Of a stretch of 64,000 nt of DNA, positions 34,673 to 48,100 are shown one piece after another. Position 1 is the stretch's first letter, and each line of letters opens with the position of its first letter. The notes below the pieces were generated by a model. The model worked only from the letters and a program-made list of their open reading frames with translations. It searched no databases and was not told the DNA's origin. The DNA lies in NCBI RefSeq assembly GCF_001729785.1, contig NZ_CP017183.1, forward strand, positions 2,170,001 to 2,234,000, given 5' to 3'. The position numbers and the translations under genes were made by a program. Source of the DNA: Enterobacter hormaechei subsp. xiangfangensis (GTDB lineage Bacteria; Pseudomonadota; Gammaproteobacteria; Enterobacterales; Enterobacteriaceae).

Positions 34673-35990
34673 CAGGTTACTCAGATTATCTGCCTCCCTG
34701 ACCTTAATTTCGTTGGTGGTGACTGCGGCTAATGCAAATAACGGCCAGGCGGGGATATCTCCCGTTGCGGCAATGACGATGAAAGAAAGTATTCTTTTCG
34801 CTCTCGATCGCGACCCCTCGGTGAGCCAGCAGGCGGCACAGCTGGGGATCGGCCAGGCACAAATAGACGAAGCGCGCAGTGGCTGGATGCCACAAATAGC
34901 CCTGAACGGGAGTACAGGTCACAGCCAGACCACCGATTCAAGCGGCTCGTTGCGAAATTCCGCAGCCTGGGGCCTGAGTCTGACGCAGCTGGTGTACGAT
35001 TTTGGCAAGACCAACAACAGCATCAGCCAGTCTTCAGCTCAGCGTGACAGCTATCGCTACCAGCTGATGAGCACGATGTCTGCCGTCGCGGAAAAAACGG
35101 CGCTCAGCTATGTGGAAGTGAAACGCTACAGCGATCTGTTGCAGGCGGCAAAAGAGAACGTGCAGGCGCTTAAAAACGTTGAGCAGCTGGCCAAACTCCG
35201 CGCCGACGCTGGCGTAAGCTCCACCTCTGATGAGCTTCAGACCCGCACCCGTATTGCCGGGATGCAGGCGACGGTAGAGCAGTACAATGCATCCCTGAAC
35301 AGCGCCCGCGCGCGGCTGGCGGTATTAACTGGCATACAGGCTGAACGCTATTCACCGGTTCCGGGTGGTCTGGCCGTGGAGCCGGATTCTCTCAATCGGA
35401 TTGATTATTCACTGATCCCAACGGTGATGGCCGCGCAGAACATGGAGCGTTCAGCCCAGTACGGCGTAGAAACCGCGAAGTCTCAGCACTGGCCGACCTT
35501 AAGCCTGAAAGGGGGCCGGACCCGGTATGAGTCGGATAATCGCGCGTACTGGGATGATCAGATCCAGCTCAATATTGACGCACCGCTTTATCAGGGCGGC
35601 GCGGTCTCGGCGCGCGTCCGTCAGGCCGAGGGCGCAAGGGCAATGGCATCGTCGCAGGTCGATCAGGCCCGTTTTGATGTCCTGCAAAAAGCCTCCGTCG
35701 CACAGGCCGACTGGACCGGGGCGCGTGGACGAATGGAAGCCGGGAAACGTCAGCTGGAAAATGCGTTGCGCGCCCGCGATGTCTACAAAAATGAATATAC
35801 CCTGAGCAAGCGCAGCATTAACGATCTGCTCAGCGTGGAGCAGGATGTCTGGTCTGCCACCTCCGCGAAAATAATGGCTGAATACGATGGCTGGAGTGCG
35901 GCGATTAATTACGCCTCCGCGGTGGATAATCTCATGCCGCTTATCGGAATAGAGAAAAACGCTGCCGCGAAATTACCTGATTTAAGTTAA
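34653..35990 (+). CDS. TolC-family outer-membrane channel of the adhesin secretion system
   Basis: A 445-residue TolC-like protein, the outer-membrane exit of a type I secretion system (LapE or Bap-locus type). Starting at 34653 gives a clean signal peptide ending TAANA and a GGGGGAT ribosome site; the longer frame from 34566 lacks one. Two TolC repeats follow, with the typical NDLLSVEQDVWSA segment near the C-terminus. The adhesin gene begins 121 bases downstream, so the channel probably serves that substrate together with the ABC and HlyD genes beyond it. Confidence 0.88.
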   Translation: MKMKCNNRLLRLSASLTLISLVVTAANANNGQAGISPVAAMTMKESILFALDRDPSVSQQAAQLGIGQAQIDEARSGWMPQIALNGSTGHSQTTDSSGSLRNSAAWGLSLTQLVYDFGKTNNSISQSSAQRDSYRYQLMSTMSAVAEKTALSYVEVKRYSDLLQAAKENVQALKNVEQLAKLRADAGVSSTSDELQTRTRIAGMQATVEQYNASLNSARARLAVLTGIQAERYSPVPGGLAVEPDSLNRIDYSLIPTVMAAQNMERSAQYGVETAKSQHWPTLSLKGGRTRYESDNRAYWDDQIQLNIDAPLYQGGAVSARVRQAEGARAMASSQVDQARFDVLQKASVAQADWTGARGRMEAGKRQLENALRARDVYKNEYTLSKRSINDLLSVEQDVWSATSAKIMAEYDGWSAAINYASAVDNLMPLIGIEKNAAAKLPDLS

Positions 35991-36067
35991 AAAAAGGCGC
36001 ACCTTTCTGCGCGAAATAAGTCAGACAATAATGGGTGATTTTTCCCAAGGATAGTTACATCCCTCTG

Positions 36068-36081
36068 GTGGATATATCCAC
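36068..36081. promoter_or_regulatory. 14-base perfect palindrome in the adhesin leader
   Basis: GTGGATATATCCAC is a perfect palindrome 31-44 bases before the adhesin start. A weaker GCGCA/TGCGC hairpin sits at 35997-36012. Together they could influence read-through from the TolC-like gene or translation of the adhesin. Confidence 0.4.
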
Positions 36082-36111
36082 AGGAATACGCGCACCTGCA
36101 AGGAGAAGAAT

Positions 36112-39100
36112 ATGAGTACCGCAAAAGTTGTTGATGTCATCATTCGCAAAACGGCAGAGAAGACGAAATTAACCGGTGAAGGGAATCTCTCGGTTTCTAT
36201 TTCCTCACCGAGCGTGATTGAAATTCAGGGTTCTGCTCAGGACGTGGTGCGTTATGTCCGCCAGGGGAATGACCTCCTCATTTATATGAAAGATGGCAGC
36301 GTGATCCGCTGCAATAATTATTTTGTCGAAGACACGGAAACCCATAATCATTCCGAACTGGTATTTAACGATAACCAGGCGTTGACGCATATTTCATTTG
36401 CCGATGCCGGGGAAGCATCAGGCGTTGCCGCCACCGAATTAACCGCCCAGGCTGCACCCATTAGCAGCATTGAACCTTTCCTGGAGCAGGGAAGCGTATT
36501 AAGCGATGCGCCGTGGGGCTGGATTGCCGGTGCGGCGTTAGGGGGCGGTGCGATCGGCGCACTGCTGGCTCACGGCGGCGATGGCGAAACCAAAACCAGG
36601 GTTATTGATAATACAAAAGAAGTCGAAAGCGCTACGCCGACATTTTTGCTGGCGGACAACGCGGGTGACAAGCAGGGCGTGCTGAGTGCAAAAGAGGTCA
36701 CGGATGATAACACCCCCACCTTCAGCGGTACCGGGCAGCCGGGCGCGACCATTCAGGTTAAAGACGGCAGCGGCAGCACCATCGCCAGCACCATGGTCGC
36801 GAAGGACGGCACCTGGACGGTAACACTCCCGACCCAGGCGGACGGGGAACATACCTGGTCCGTCGTACAGATCGACGGCAGTAAAACGACCTCTGCGGGC
36901 AGTATTACCGTAACCGTTTCTACAGCGGATACCAGCGTGACGCTCGCCGCCACGGCGGGCGATAACGTGATCAACGCCAGCGAGCAGGCCGCTGGCTTTA
37001 CGCTGTCCGGCACCAGCAAAAACCTGGCGCAGGGAACGGCGCTTACCGTCACGCTCAACGGTAAAACCTATACCGCAGAAGTGGGGGCAAACGGCGCATG
37101 GAGCGTGAAGGTCCCTGCTGCCGACGCACAGGCGCTGGGCGATGGTACCTGGACGGTCAACGTCAGCGGAAAAGACGCGGCGGGCAACACCGTGTCCGGC
37201 AGCCAGACGATTGGCGTGGATACCGCCTCGCCAGTGATCTCTGTCGACACGATCGCCCAGGACAACATCATCAACGCGGCTGAACATAATCAGCCGCTGA
37301 CGCTGACCGGGAAAACCAATGCGGAAGCGGGCCAGATTGTGACGGTCACGCTGAACGGCAAAAATCACACGGCGACCGTGGGCAGCGACGGCAGCTGGTC
37401 CGTTACGCTTCCGGCCAGTGAAGTACAGACACTGGCTAACGGCGAGCACACCCTGACGGTAAACGTCAGCGACAAAGCGGGTAATGGGTCCTCCATCACC
37501 GCCGATTTCAGGGTCGATACCGCAGCGCCAGTGGTCACTATCAACACCGTCGCGGGCGACGACATTCTGAACACCAGCGAGCAGGGGCAGGCGCAGATTA
37601 TTTCCGGCCAGGCGAACGGCGCGGCGGAGGGCGACGTTGTCACCGTGACCGTTGGCGGCAAGACCTTTACCGGTGTCGTTCAGGCGGACGGCACCTGGAG
37701 CGTCGGCGTGCCTGCCTCCGTCATTGGCGCGCTGGGGGAAGGTAGCCACAGCATTTCGGTTGCCGTGACCGATGCGGCGGGCAACACCGGCAGCGCGACG
37801 CACGGCATTACGCTGAGCGGCAACCCGCCGGAATTTACCCTTGATCCCATCAGCCAGGATAACGTCCTGAATGCGCAGGAGGCCATGCAGCCCCTGAGCC
37901 TGAGCGGGACCAGTAATCTGCCGAACGGCAGCGCTGTCACCGTGACGCTGAACAACGTTAACTATCAGACCACCGTTGAGAACGGTCGTTGGTCCGTTCA
38001 GGTGCCGGTCTCCGACGTGCTGGATCTGGCGAATACCCTTTACACCGTCAGCGTCAGCGGCACCGACAGCGTGGGTAACAGCGGCTCCGCCGAGGCGAAT
38101 CTGCTGGTAGACACCGTGCTGCCGCAGGTGATCGTCAACACCTTTGCCGGGGATAACCTGGTCAATAACGCCGAAGCGGCGGTTGACCAAACCCTCAGTG
38201 GACGCGTCACCGGCGCGGCGGCGGGCGATACCGTCTCTGTCACCGTGGGCGGCAAGAGCTACACCGCGACGGTTGGCAGCGACCTGAAATGGAGCGTGAC
38301 GATCCCATCGGCCGACCTCCAGGCGTTTGGCGACGGCGATTTAACCTTCAGCGCCTCTGTCACCAATGCGCACGGCAATACCGGCACCGGCGAACGTGAT
38401 ATCAACATCAACGCCGAACTGCCGGGCCTGCGCGTGAACACGATCTCTGGCGATGACGTGATTAACGCCATCGAGCAGCAGCAGGATCTGGCCGTAACCG
38501 GCTCCAGCACTCATCTGGCCGAAGGCACACAGATCACCGTCACCATCAATAATGTCGAATACGTCACCACGGTTAACGCCAGCGGCAGCTGGCAGATTGG
38601 CGTGCCGGCGGCGGACCTTCAGGCATGGACGGCGGGAGGCATGACCGTCAGCGTCAGCGCGGAAGATGCCTGGGGCAACACCGTGGCGGCTGAACACCCG
38701 ATCGAGCTTGACCTGAATGCGGTGGCTGTCACCATCGATACCGTAACCACTGACGATATGCTCAACGCGGCGGAAAAAGGCGCGGATGTCACGCTTTCTG
38801 GTCAGACGCAGGGCGTGGAGGCCGGGCAGACCGTGGTGGTGAAATTCGCGGATCAAACCTTTACCGCACAGGTGCAGCAGGACGGCTCCTGGCACCTGAC
38901 CGTTCCGGCGAGCGCGATGGAAACGCTGATCGACGGGCGTGCGCAGGTGAGCGTCAGCGTGACTAACGTCAACGGCAACAGCGCGGACGCCTCACGCGTG
39001 GTGATCGTCGATACGCAGCCGCCAGCCATTACGCTTGATAACCTGACCGACGACAACATCATTAATGCGGCAGAAGCGCAGCAGGATCTGGTGCTCAGCG

Positions 39101-42100
39101 GCAGCACAACCGCTGAAACGGGCCAGACGGTCACCGTGACGCTGAACGGTAAATCTTACCAGACCACGGTACAGGCGGACGGTCGCTGGCAGCTGAACGT
39201 GCCTGCCGCCGACGTAGGCGCGCTGACCGATGGCAATGTCACCGTGACGGCCACCGTCACTGACGTGGCGGGCAACAGCAGCAGCGCGGATCGCGTTGGG
39301 CTGGTGGATGCCACCGTACCGCAGGTGACCATCAACGATTTCGTCACCGACACCAACACCGTTAACCAGCTGGCCCATGCTCAGGCGCAGATCCTGAGCG
39401 GCTCCGTCACCGGCGCGGCAGCGGGTGATTTGGTCACCATCACCATCAATAACGTGGACTACACCACCGTGGTGGATGCGGCAGGAAACTGGAGTCTCGG
39501 CCTGCCTGCGTCCGTCATTCAGGGGCTGACGGACGGCACCTGGACTATTAACGTCTCCGTGACCGATCGGTCCGGCAACACCGGCAGCAGTTCAGTGGAT
39601 GTGGTGGTCAATACTGTGACGCCCGTTATCGGTATTAACACGCTGGCAGCGGATGACGTGATCAATGCGGCAGAGAAGGGCGAAGATCTGCTGCTTTCCG
39701 GTACCAGCAACCAGCCGGAAGGAACCACCATCACTGTTAATCTGAACGGTATCAACTACACCGCCACCACCGACGTCAGCGGCAACTGGAGCGTTACCGT
39801 ACCCGCCTCTGCGGTGAGCGCGCTGGGTGAAGCCAATTACACCGTAACGGCGAGCGTCACCGATAATGTGGGCAATAGCGCCGCTGCCACGCACGATGTG
39901 CTGGTGGACAGCTCGCTGCCGGTTGTTACCCTCAACAACTTTGCGGGCGATAATATCGTCAACGCGGCGGAAGTGGCCGCAGGGCAAACCCTGACCGGAA
40001 AGGTTTCTAACGCGGCATCGGGTGATACCGTCACGATTATCCTCGGCGGGCAGACATACACGGCTACCGTACAGGACGATCTCACCTGGAGCCTGCCGTT
40101 AACCCAGAGTCAGTTAACCGCGCTCGGCAACGGCGACCTGACCGTGTCGGCCAGCGTGACGAACGCGCACGGCAATACCGGATCGTCTTCCCTGGATGTC
40201 ACCATTGACGCCGAGCTGCCCGGCCTGCGCATTGATACCGTCGCCGGTGACGACGTCATTAACATAATTGAACACGCGCAGAACCTGGTTATCTCCGGCA
40301 CCAGCACCGACCTGGCGGCGGGTAGCACCGTCACCGTGAGCATCAACGGCAAGAGTTATTCCGCATCGGTACTGGCGGACGGCACATGGCAGGCTGCGGT
40401 TCCGGCCGCAGACGTCTCCCGGTGGGCGGACGGGTCGCTCACCATCAGCGCCAGCGCGCAGGATACCTCCGGCAACCCGGTGAACATCGGCACCGTGGTG
40501 GATGTCGATCTCGCCCCGGTGGCGATAAGCATTAACAGCGTGACGGACGACAACGTGCTGAACGCGGCAGAAAAAGGCCAGGATCTGGTGCTGTCCGGCT
40601 CCTCCTCGAACGTTGAAGCGGGCCAGACCGTTACCATTATCTTTGCGGGTAAAACCTGGACCACGATGGTCGATGCCAACGGCGACTGGATCTGCACCGT
40701 ACCGGCTGCCGATCTGAGCGGCCTGAAGGACGGCGACGCCAGCGTACAGGTCAGCGTAACCAACGTGAACGGCAACGCGGCCTCTTCCTCGCAGGCATTC
40801 AGCGTCGCTACCGCCGCGCCAGCGGTCACCATCAACACCATCAGCGGCGACAACATGCTGAATGCGGCAGAGGCGGCGCAGGATCTGACCCTGAGCGGGA
40901 CGTCTACTGCCGAAGCAGGCCAGACGGTCACCGTGACCTTCAACGGCAATCAGTACACCGCCCAGGTGCAGGCAAACGGCAGCTGGACGCTGGACGTACC
41001 GGCGGCGGATCTGGCGGGGATCGCCGACGGCAGCGCGGCGGTCACGGTGACCGTGTCCGATAAAGCGGGCAACCCGGCCAGTGCAGGGGCGTCCGTGCTG
41101 GTCGACACTACCGTGCCGCAGATTACCTTCGACATTGTGGCGGGCGACGACATTGTTAATATTGCCGAGCACGGCCAGGCGCTGATTGTCACCGGCAAGG
41201 TGACGGGCGCGCAGGCGGGCGATGTGATTACCTTGACCCTGAACGGCAAAGACTACACAGCGATGCTGGACGGTGCCGGTAACTGGAGCGTGGGCGTTCC
41301 GGCGACGGACGTGGGCGCGCTGGCTAACGGCGATCAGACGATCTCCGCCACGGTCACCGATAAAGCGGGCAACAGCACCAGCGCGACGCATGCGTTTGAC
41401 GTTTCCCTGACCGCGCCGGTGATTGCCATCAATACCCTGGCGGTTGACGACGTGATCAACGCGACCGAAAAAGGCCAGGACCTGTTGATCTCCGGTACCA
41501 GCAACCAGCCGGACGGGACCCGCATCACCGTAACCCTGAACGGTATCAGTTACGCCGCCACCACCGATGCCAGCGGTAACTGGAGCGTCACCGTTCCGGC
41601 GGCAAACGTCTCGGCATTGGGCGAAGCGAGCTATAGCGTGACGGCCAGCGTGACCGATACTGCGGGTAATAGTGCGAACACCAGCCATAGCGTGCTGGTC
41701 GACAGCGCGCTGCCGCAGGTCACCATTAATGCGGTTGCCACCGACGACGTGATTAACGCGGCGGAAGTGGCTTCCGGACAAACCCTGAGCGGGAAAGTGA
41801 GCGGCGCGGCGAGCGGTGACACTGTCACGATCGGTATCGGGGGCAACACCTATACCGCGACGGTCCAGGACGACCTGAGCTGGTCGGTTAACGTGCCGTC
41901 TGACGTCTTAACCGCTATCGGTAACGGCGATCTCACCGTAACAGCGAGCGTGACCAACGGCCACGGCAACACCGGCACCGGCGAACGCGACATCACGATT
42001 GATGCCAGCCTGCCGGGCCTGCGCGTGGATACCGTGGCAGGCGACGATGTGATCAACAGCATCGAGCATGGTCAAAACCTGATTATTACCGGCTCCAGCG

Positions 42101-45100
42101 ACGGGCTGGCGAGCGGATCGGCGCTGACGGTCACCGTCAACGGCAAAACCTACGCGGCAACCGTACTGGCAGACGGGACATGGAGTGCAGCTATTCCGGC
42201 GGCTGACGTCGGCGCGCTGAGCGCAGGCACGATCACCGTGACCGTTGACGGCCAGAGCGCGGCGGGTAACCCGGTTTCCATCAGCCACGACGTGAAGGTC
42301 GATCTGGCGACGGTGGCCATCAGCATCGACGCCGTTGCCACCGACGACGTGATTAACGCCGCGGAAAAGGGGGAGGACCTGGTACTTTCTGGCACGACCA
42401 CCAACGTGGAAAAAAACCAGACCGTTACCATCACTTTCGGCGGTAAGACCTATAGCGCGACGGTGGATGCCAGCGGCCACTGGACGGCGACCGTACCGTC
42501 TGCCGATTTAGGTAGCCTGAAAGACGGCGACGCCAGCGTGCAGGTCAGCGTCACCAACGTGAACGGCAACAGCGCCTCGGCGGGCCGCGAGTACAGCGTG
42601 GACGCCACCGCGCCGACGGTGTCCATCGAGATCGTCAGCGACAACAACATCATCAACGCGGCCGAAGCGCAGCAGGATCTGGTCGTTAACGGTGTCTCCA
42701 ACGCCGAAGCGGGCCAGACCGTCACCGTGACGCTGAACGGCGTGGACTACACCACCACCGTACAGGCGAACGGCAGCTGGAGCGTCACCGTACCGTCTGC
42801 GGATATCGGCGCGATTACCGACGGCAGTTACACCATCACGGCAGCCGTCGCGGATAAGGCGGGTAACCCGGCCTTGGCGGACCGCGATGTGCTGGTGGAT
42901 ACCACGGTGCCACAGCTGACCATTAACACCGTTTCCGACGACGACGTGATCAACAGCGCCGAGCATGCGCAGGCGCTAATTGTCACCGGTTCCGTGACCG
43001 GTGCGGCGGCGGGCGACGTGGTGACCGTCACCATCAATAACAAAGATTACACCGCGACCCTGGACGCTTCCGGCAGGTGGAGCGTGGGCGTGCCTGCGGC
43101 GGACGTGAGTGCCCTGACCGCCGGGGATCACACGATCACCGCGGCACTGACCGATAAAGCCGGAAACAGCAACAGCACAACGCACGAGGTTGAAGTCAAC
43201 CTCACTGCGCCGGTGCTGACCATTGACACCGTGTCCGGCGACGATGTGATCAACAGCAGTGAGAAAACGCAGGATCTGACCATCACAGGTACGGCTTCCG
43301 GGCTGGCCGCGGGCGCGGTGGTCACCGTGATGCTCAACGGCAAAGCGTACAGCGCCACGGTGGATACCAATGGCCAATGGACCACAACCGTTCCGGCGAG
43401 CGAGGTGGGGCAACTGGGTGAAGCGCTTTACACCGTGTCGGCCTCCGCAACGGACAGCGTCGGCAACAGCACCAGCACCTCGCACACCGTGAACGTGGAA
43501 TCCGTGCTGCCTGGCGTCATCATTAACACCGTGGCGGGCGACGACGTGATCAACGCGGCGGAGCTGGCAACCGGCCAGACCATTAGCGGCACAGTGGTGA
43601 ATGCCGAAGCGGGCAACACCGTGACTGTGTCTGTTGGCGGCCATAACTACACCGCAACGGTGCAGAGCGATCTGACCTGGTCCGTCAGCGTACCGGAATC
43701 TGTGCTCACCGCGCTGGGCAATGGCGATCTGACCGTGACCGCCAGCGTCACGAACGGCGTGGGCAACAGCGGCAGCGGAGAGCGCGATATCACTATCGAC
43801 GCGAATCTGCCGGGCCTGCGCGTGGACACCGTAGCGGGCGATGACGTGATTAACAGCATCGAACACAGGCAGAATCTGATTATCACGGGTTCAAGCGACG
43901 GCCTGACGGCGGGCACAGCGCTGACCGTCACCGTAAACGGTAAAACCTATGCAGCCACGGTGCTGGCAGACGGCACCTGGAGCGCGGCGATCCCTTCTGC
44001 GGACGTGAGTGCCCTTGCCGCAGGCACGGTCACCGTGAACGTTGAAGGCCAGAGCAGCGCGGGCAATCCGGTGACTATCAACCATGATGTGACCGTGGAT
44101 CTGGCAAACGTCGCGATCAGCATTGACGCCATCGCTTCCGATGACGTGATCAACGCCGCCGAGAGGGGTGCGGATCTGGTGCTCTCCGGCACCACCGCGA
44201 ATGTAGAGGAAAATCAAACCGTCACCATCACCTTCGGCGGCAAGAGCTACACTGCCACGGTGGACGCTGAGGGTAAATGGACCGCCACGGTGCCGTCTGC
44301 GGATCTGGCTGGCCTGAAGGACGGTGACGCCAGCGTGCAGGTGAGCGTCACCAACGTGAACGGCAACAGCGCGTCTGCGGGCCGCGAGTACAGCGTGGAT
44401 GCTACCGCGCCGTCCGTGACCATCAACACGATTGCCACCGACGATATCCTCAACGCCTCAGAAGCACAGTCCGACCTTGCAATCTCCGGCACCAGCACCG
44501 CCGAAGCAGGCCAGACGGTGACCGTATCGCTGAACGGCAAAGATTACACCACAACCGTCAGCGCGAACGGCAGCTGGACGCTGAACGTGCCGGCAGCTGA
44601 CCTTGCAGGATTAACCGACGGCAGCGTCACCGTAACCGCGAGCGTGAGCGACAAGGCGGGTAACCCGGCGTCGGTTGACCACGCCCTGACGGTGGACGTC
44701 ACCGTACCTGCGGTGACCATCCACACCGTGGCAGGCGACGACGTGATTAACGTGGCTGAACACAATCAGGCGCAGATTATCAGCGGCTCCGCCACCGGCG
44801 CGGCGGCGGGCGATAAGGTCACCGTCACGATCGGCGGCCAGACTTATACCACCGTGCTGGATGCGGCGGGTAACTGGAGCGTGGGCGTTCCGGCGAATGT
44901 GATTTCAGGCCTCAGCGACGGCACCGTGACCGTCTCTGTGTCAGTCACCGACGCGGCGGGCAATACCGGCAGCGGCACGCATAATGTGACCGTCGATACC
45001 GGTCTGCCATCGGTCAGCTTCAACGCCATCAGTGATGACAACGTCCTGAACGCCGTTGAAAAAGGCCAGGATCTGAGCGTCAGCGGCACCAGCGCCAACC

Positions 45101-48100
45101 TGGCGGAAGGCACCCAGGTCACCGTGACCCTGAACGGTAAAAACTACACGGCGACAACTGCGGCAGACGGCACCTGGAGCCTGACGGTTCCGGCTGCGGA
45201 TCTGGCCGGTCTCGGTCAGGCCAGTTACACCCTGAACGCGACGGCCACCAACGGCGTGGGCAACAGCGTGAGCAATTCTGCGAACCTGCTTGTCGACACC
45301 GCGCTGCCAACCGTCACCATCAACACCGTGGCGGGCGACAACGTCATCAACGCGGCGGAAGTGGCCGCGGGTCAGACCCTGAGCGGCACAGTGGCGAATG
45401 CCGAAGCGGGCAACACCGTGACCGTCGCTATCGGCGGCCACAGCTACACCGCAACGGTGCAGAATAATCTGTCCTGGTCCGTCAACGTGCCGTCTGACGT
45501 GCTGACCGCACTCGGCAACGGCAGCCTGAGCGTAACCGCGACCGTCACCAACGGCCACGGCAACACCGGCACCGGCGAACGCGAGATCGCTATCGACGCT
45601 AACCTGCCGGGGCTGCGCGTCGATACCGTGGCGGGTGACGACGTGGTCAACACCATCGAGCACGCGCAGAACCTGATTGTTTCAGGCACCAGCGACGGGC
45701 TGGCGCCGGGCACGGCGCTGACGGTTACCGTCAACGGTAAAGATTACGCGGCAACGGTGCTGGCAGACGGCACCTGGCGCGCGGCGATCCCGTCCACCGA
45801 CGTGAGCGCGTGGCCGGAAGGCACCGTGAAAATCAGCGTTACCGGTGACAGCGCGGCGGGTAATCCGATCATCATCAGCCACGACGTGACCGTTGATCTG
45901 GCTACCGTTGCCATCAGCATCAATGCGCTTGCCACCGACGACGTGATTAACGCGGCGGAGAAGGGCGCGGATCTGGTGCTGTCCGGTGTGACCACCAACG
46001 TGGAAGCCGGGCAGACCGTGACCATTAGTCTGAACGGCAGGATCTACACCACCACCGTGGACGACAGCGGCAACTGGACTTACACCGTGCCGTCAGCGGA
46101 TCTGGCTGGCCTGAAGGATGGTGACGCCAGCGTACAGGTGAGCGTCACCAATGTGAACGGCAACAGCGCCTCGGCGGGCCGTGAGTACAGCGTGGATGCT
46201 ACCGCGCCGTCCGTGACCATCAACACCATTGCCACCGACGATATCCTCAACGCCTCAGAAGCGCAGTCCGACCTGGCAATCTCCGGCACCAGCACCGCCG
46301 AAGCGGGCCAGACGGTGACCGTATCGCTGAACGGCAAAGATTACACCACAACCGTCAGCGCGAACGGCAGCTGGACGCTGAACGTTCCGGCGGCGGATCT
46401 GGCAGGATTAAGCGACGGCAGCGTCACCGTGACCGCGAGCGTGAGCGACAAGGCGGGTAACCCGGCGTCGGCGGACCACAACCTTACGGTGGACGTCACC
46501 GTTCCGGCAGTGACCATCCACACCGTGGCAGGCGACGACGTGATTAACGTGGCTGAACACAATCAGGCGCAGATTATCAGCGGCTCCGCCACCGGCGCGG
46601 CGGCGGGCGATAAGGTCACCGTCACGATCGGCGGCCAGACTTATACCACCGTGCTGGACGCGGCGGGTAACTGGAGCGTGGGTGTCCCGGCAAATGTGAT
46701 TTCAGGCCTCAGCGACGGAACCGTGACCGTCTCTGTGTCAGTCACCGACGCGGCGGGCAACACCGGCAGCGGCACGCATAATGTGACCGTCGATACCGGT
46801 CTGCCATTGGTCAGCTTCAACGCCATCAGCGATGATAATGTGCTGAACGCGGTAGAGAAGGGTCAGGATCTGCGCGTCAGCGGCACCAGCGCCAACCTGG
46901 GAGAAGGCACCGTGGTGGCCGTGACCCTCAACGGCAAAAACTACACGGCCACGACGGCGGCAGACGGCACCTGGAGCCTGACCATTCCGGCAGCGGATCT
47001 GACCGGTCTCGGTCAGGCCAGTTACACCCTGAACGCGACGGCCACCAACGGCGTGGGCAACAGCGTGAGCAACACCGCGAACCTGCTGGTAGATACCGCG
47101 CTGCCAACCGTCACCATCAACACCATTGCGGGCGATAACGTCATCAACGCGGCGGAAGTGGCCGCGGGTCAGACCCTCAGCGGCAAGGTAGCGAACGCGG
47201 AGGCGGGCAATACCGTCACCGTGACCATTGGCGGCAACACGTACACCGCGACAGTGCAGAGCGATCTGACCTGGTCCGTGAACGTGCCGGAATCCGTCCT
47301 GACGGCGCTGGGCAACGGCGACCTGACGGTGTCTGCGACTGTGACCAACGGCCACGGCAACACGGGAACGGGCGAGCGCGATGTCACCATCGACGCCAGC
47401 CTGCCGGGGCTGCGCGTGAATACCGTGGCGGGCGATGACGTGATCAACAGCATTGAGCATGGTCAAAACCTGATCGTCTCCGGCACCAGTGACGGGCTGG
47501 CGGCAGGCACAACGCTCACCGTGACCGTGAATGGCAAGACCTATGCCGCGTCGGTACTGGCAGACGGCTCCTGGACCGCGGCGATCCCGGCGGCAGACGT
47601 GGGCGCTCTGGCCGCAGGCACGATGACCGTCACCGTAGCGGGCCAGAGCACGGCGGGCAACCCGGTCTCCATCAGCCATGACGTGATCGTCGATCTGGCG
47701 GCGGTGGCTATCAGCATTGATGCGATTGCCACCGACGACGTGATTAACGCGGCGGAGAAAGGCGTGGATCTGGTGCTCTCCGGCAGCACCTCGAACGTGG
47801 AGGAAAACCAGACCGTTACCGTTACCTTCGGCGGCAAGACGTACACCGCGAAGGTGGATGCTGACGGTAACTGGACGGCCACCGTGCCTTCCGCCGATCT
47901 CGCGGGCCTGAAGGACGGTGACGCCAGCGTGCAGGTGAGCGTCACCAACGCGCACGGCAACAGCGCGTCTGCGGGCCGGGAGTACAGCGTGGATGCCACA
48001 GCGCCAACCGTGACGATTGACACGGTAGCCGGCGACAACGTGATCAACGGCAGCGAAGCGGCTGCGGGCGTGGCCATTTCCGGCACCACCACGGCTGAAG

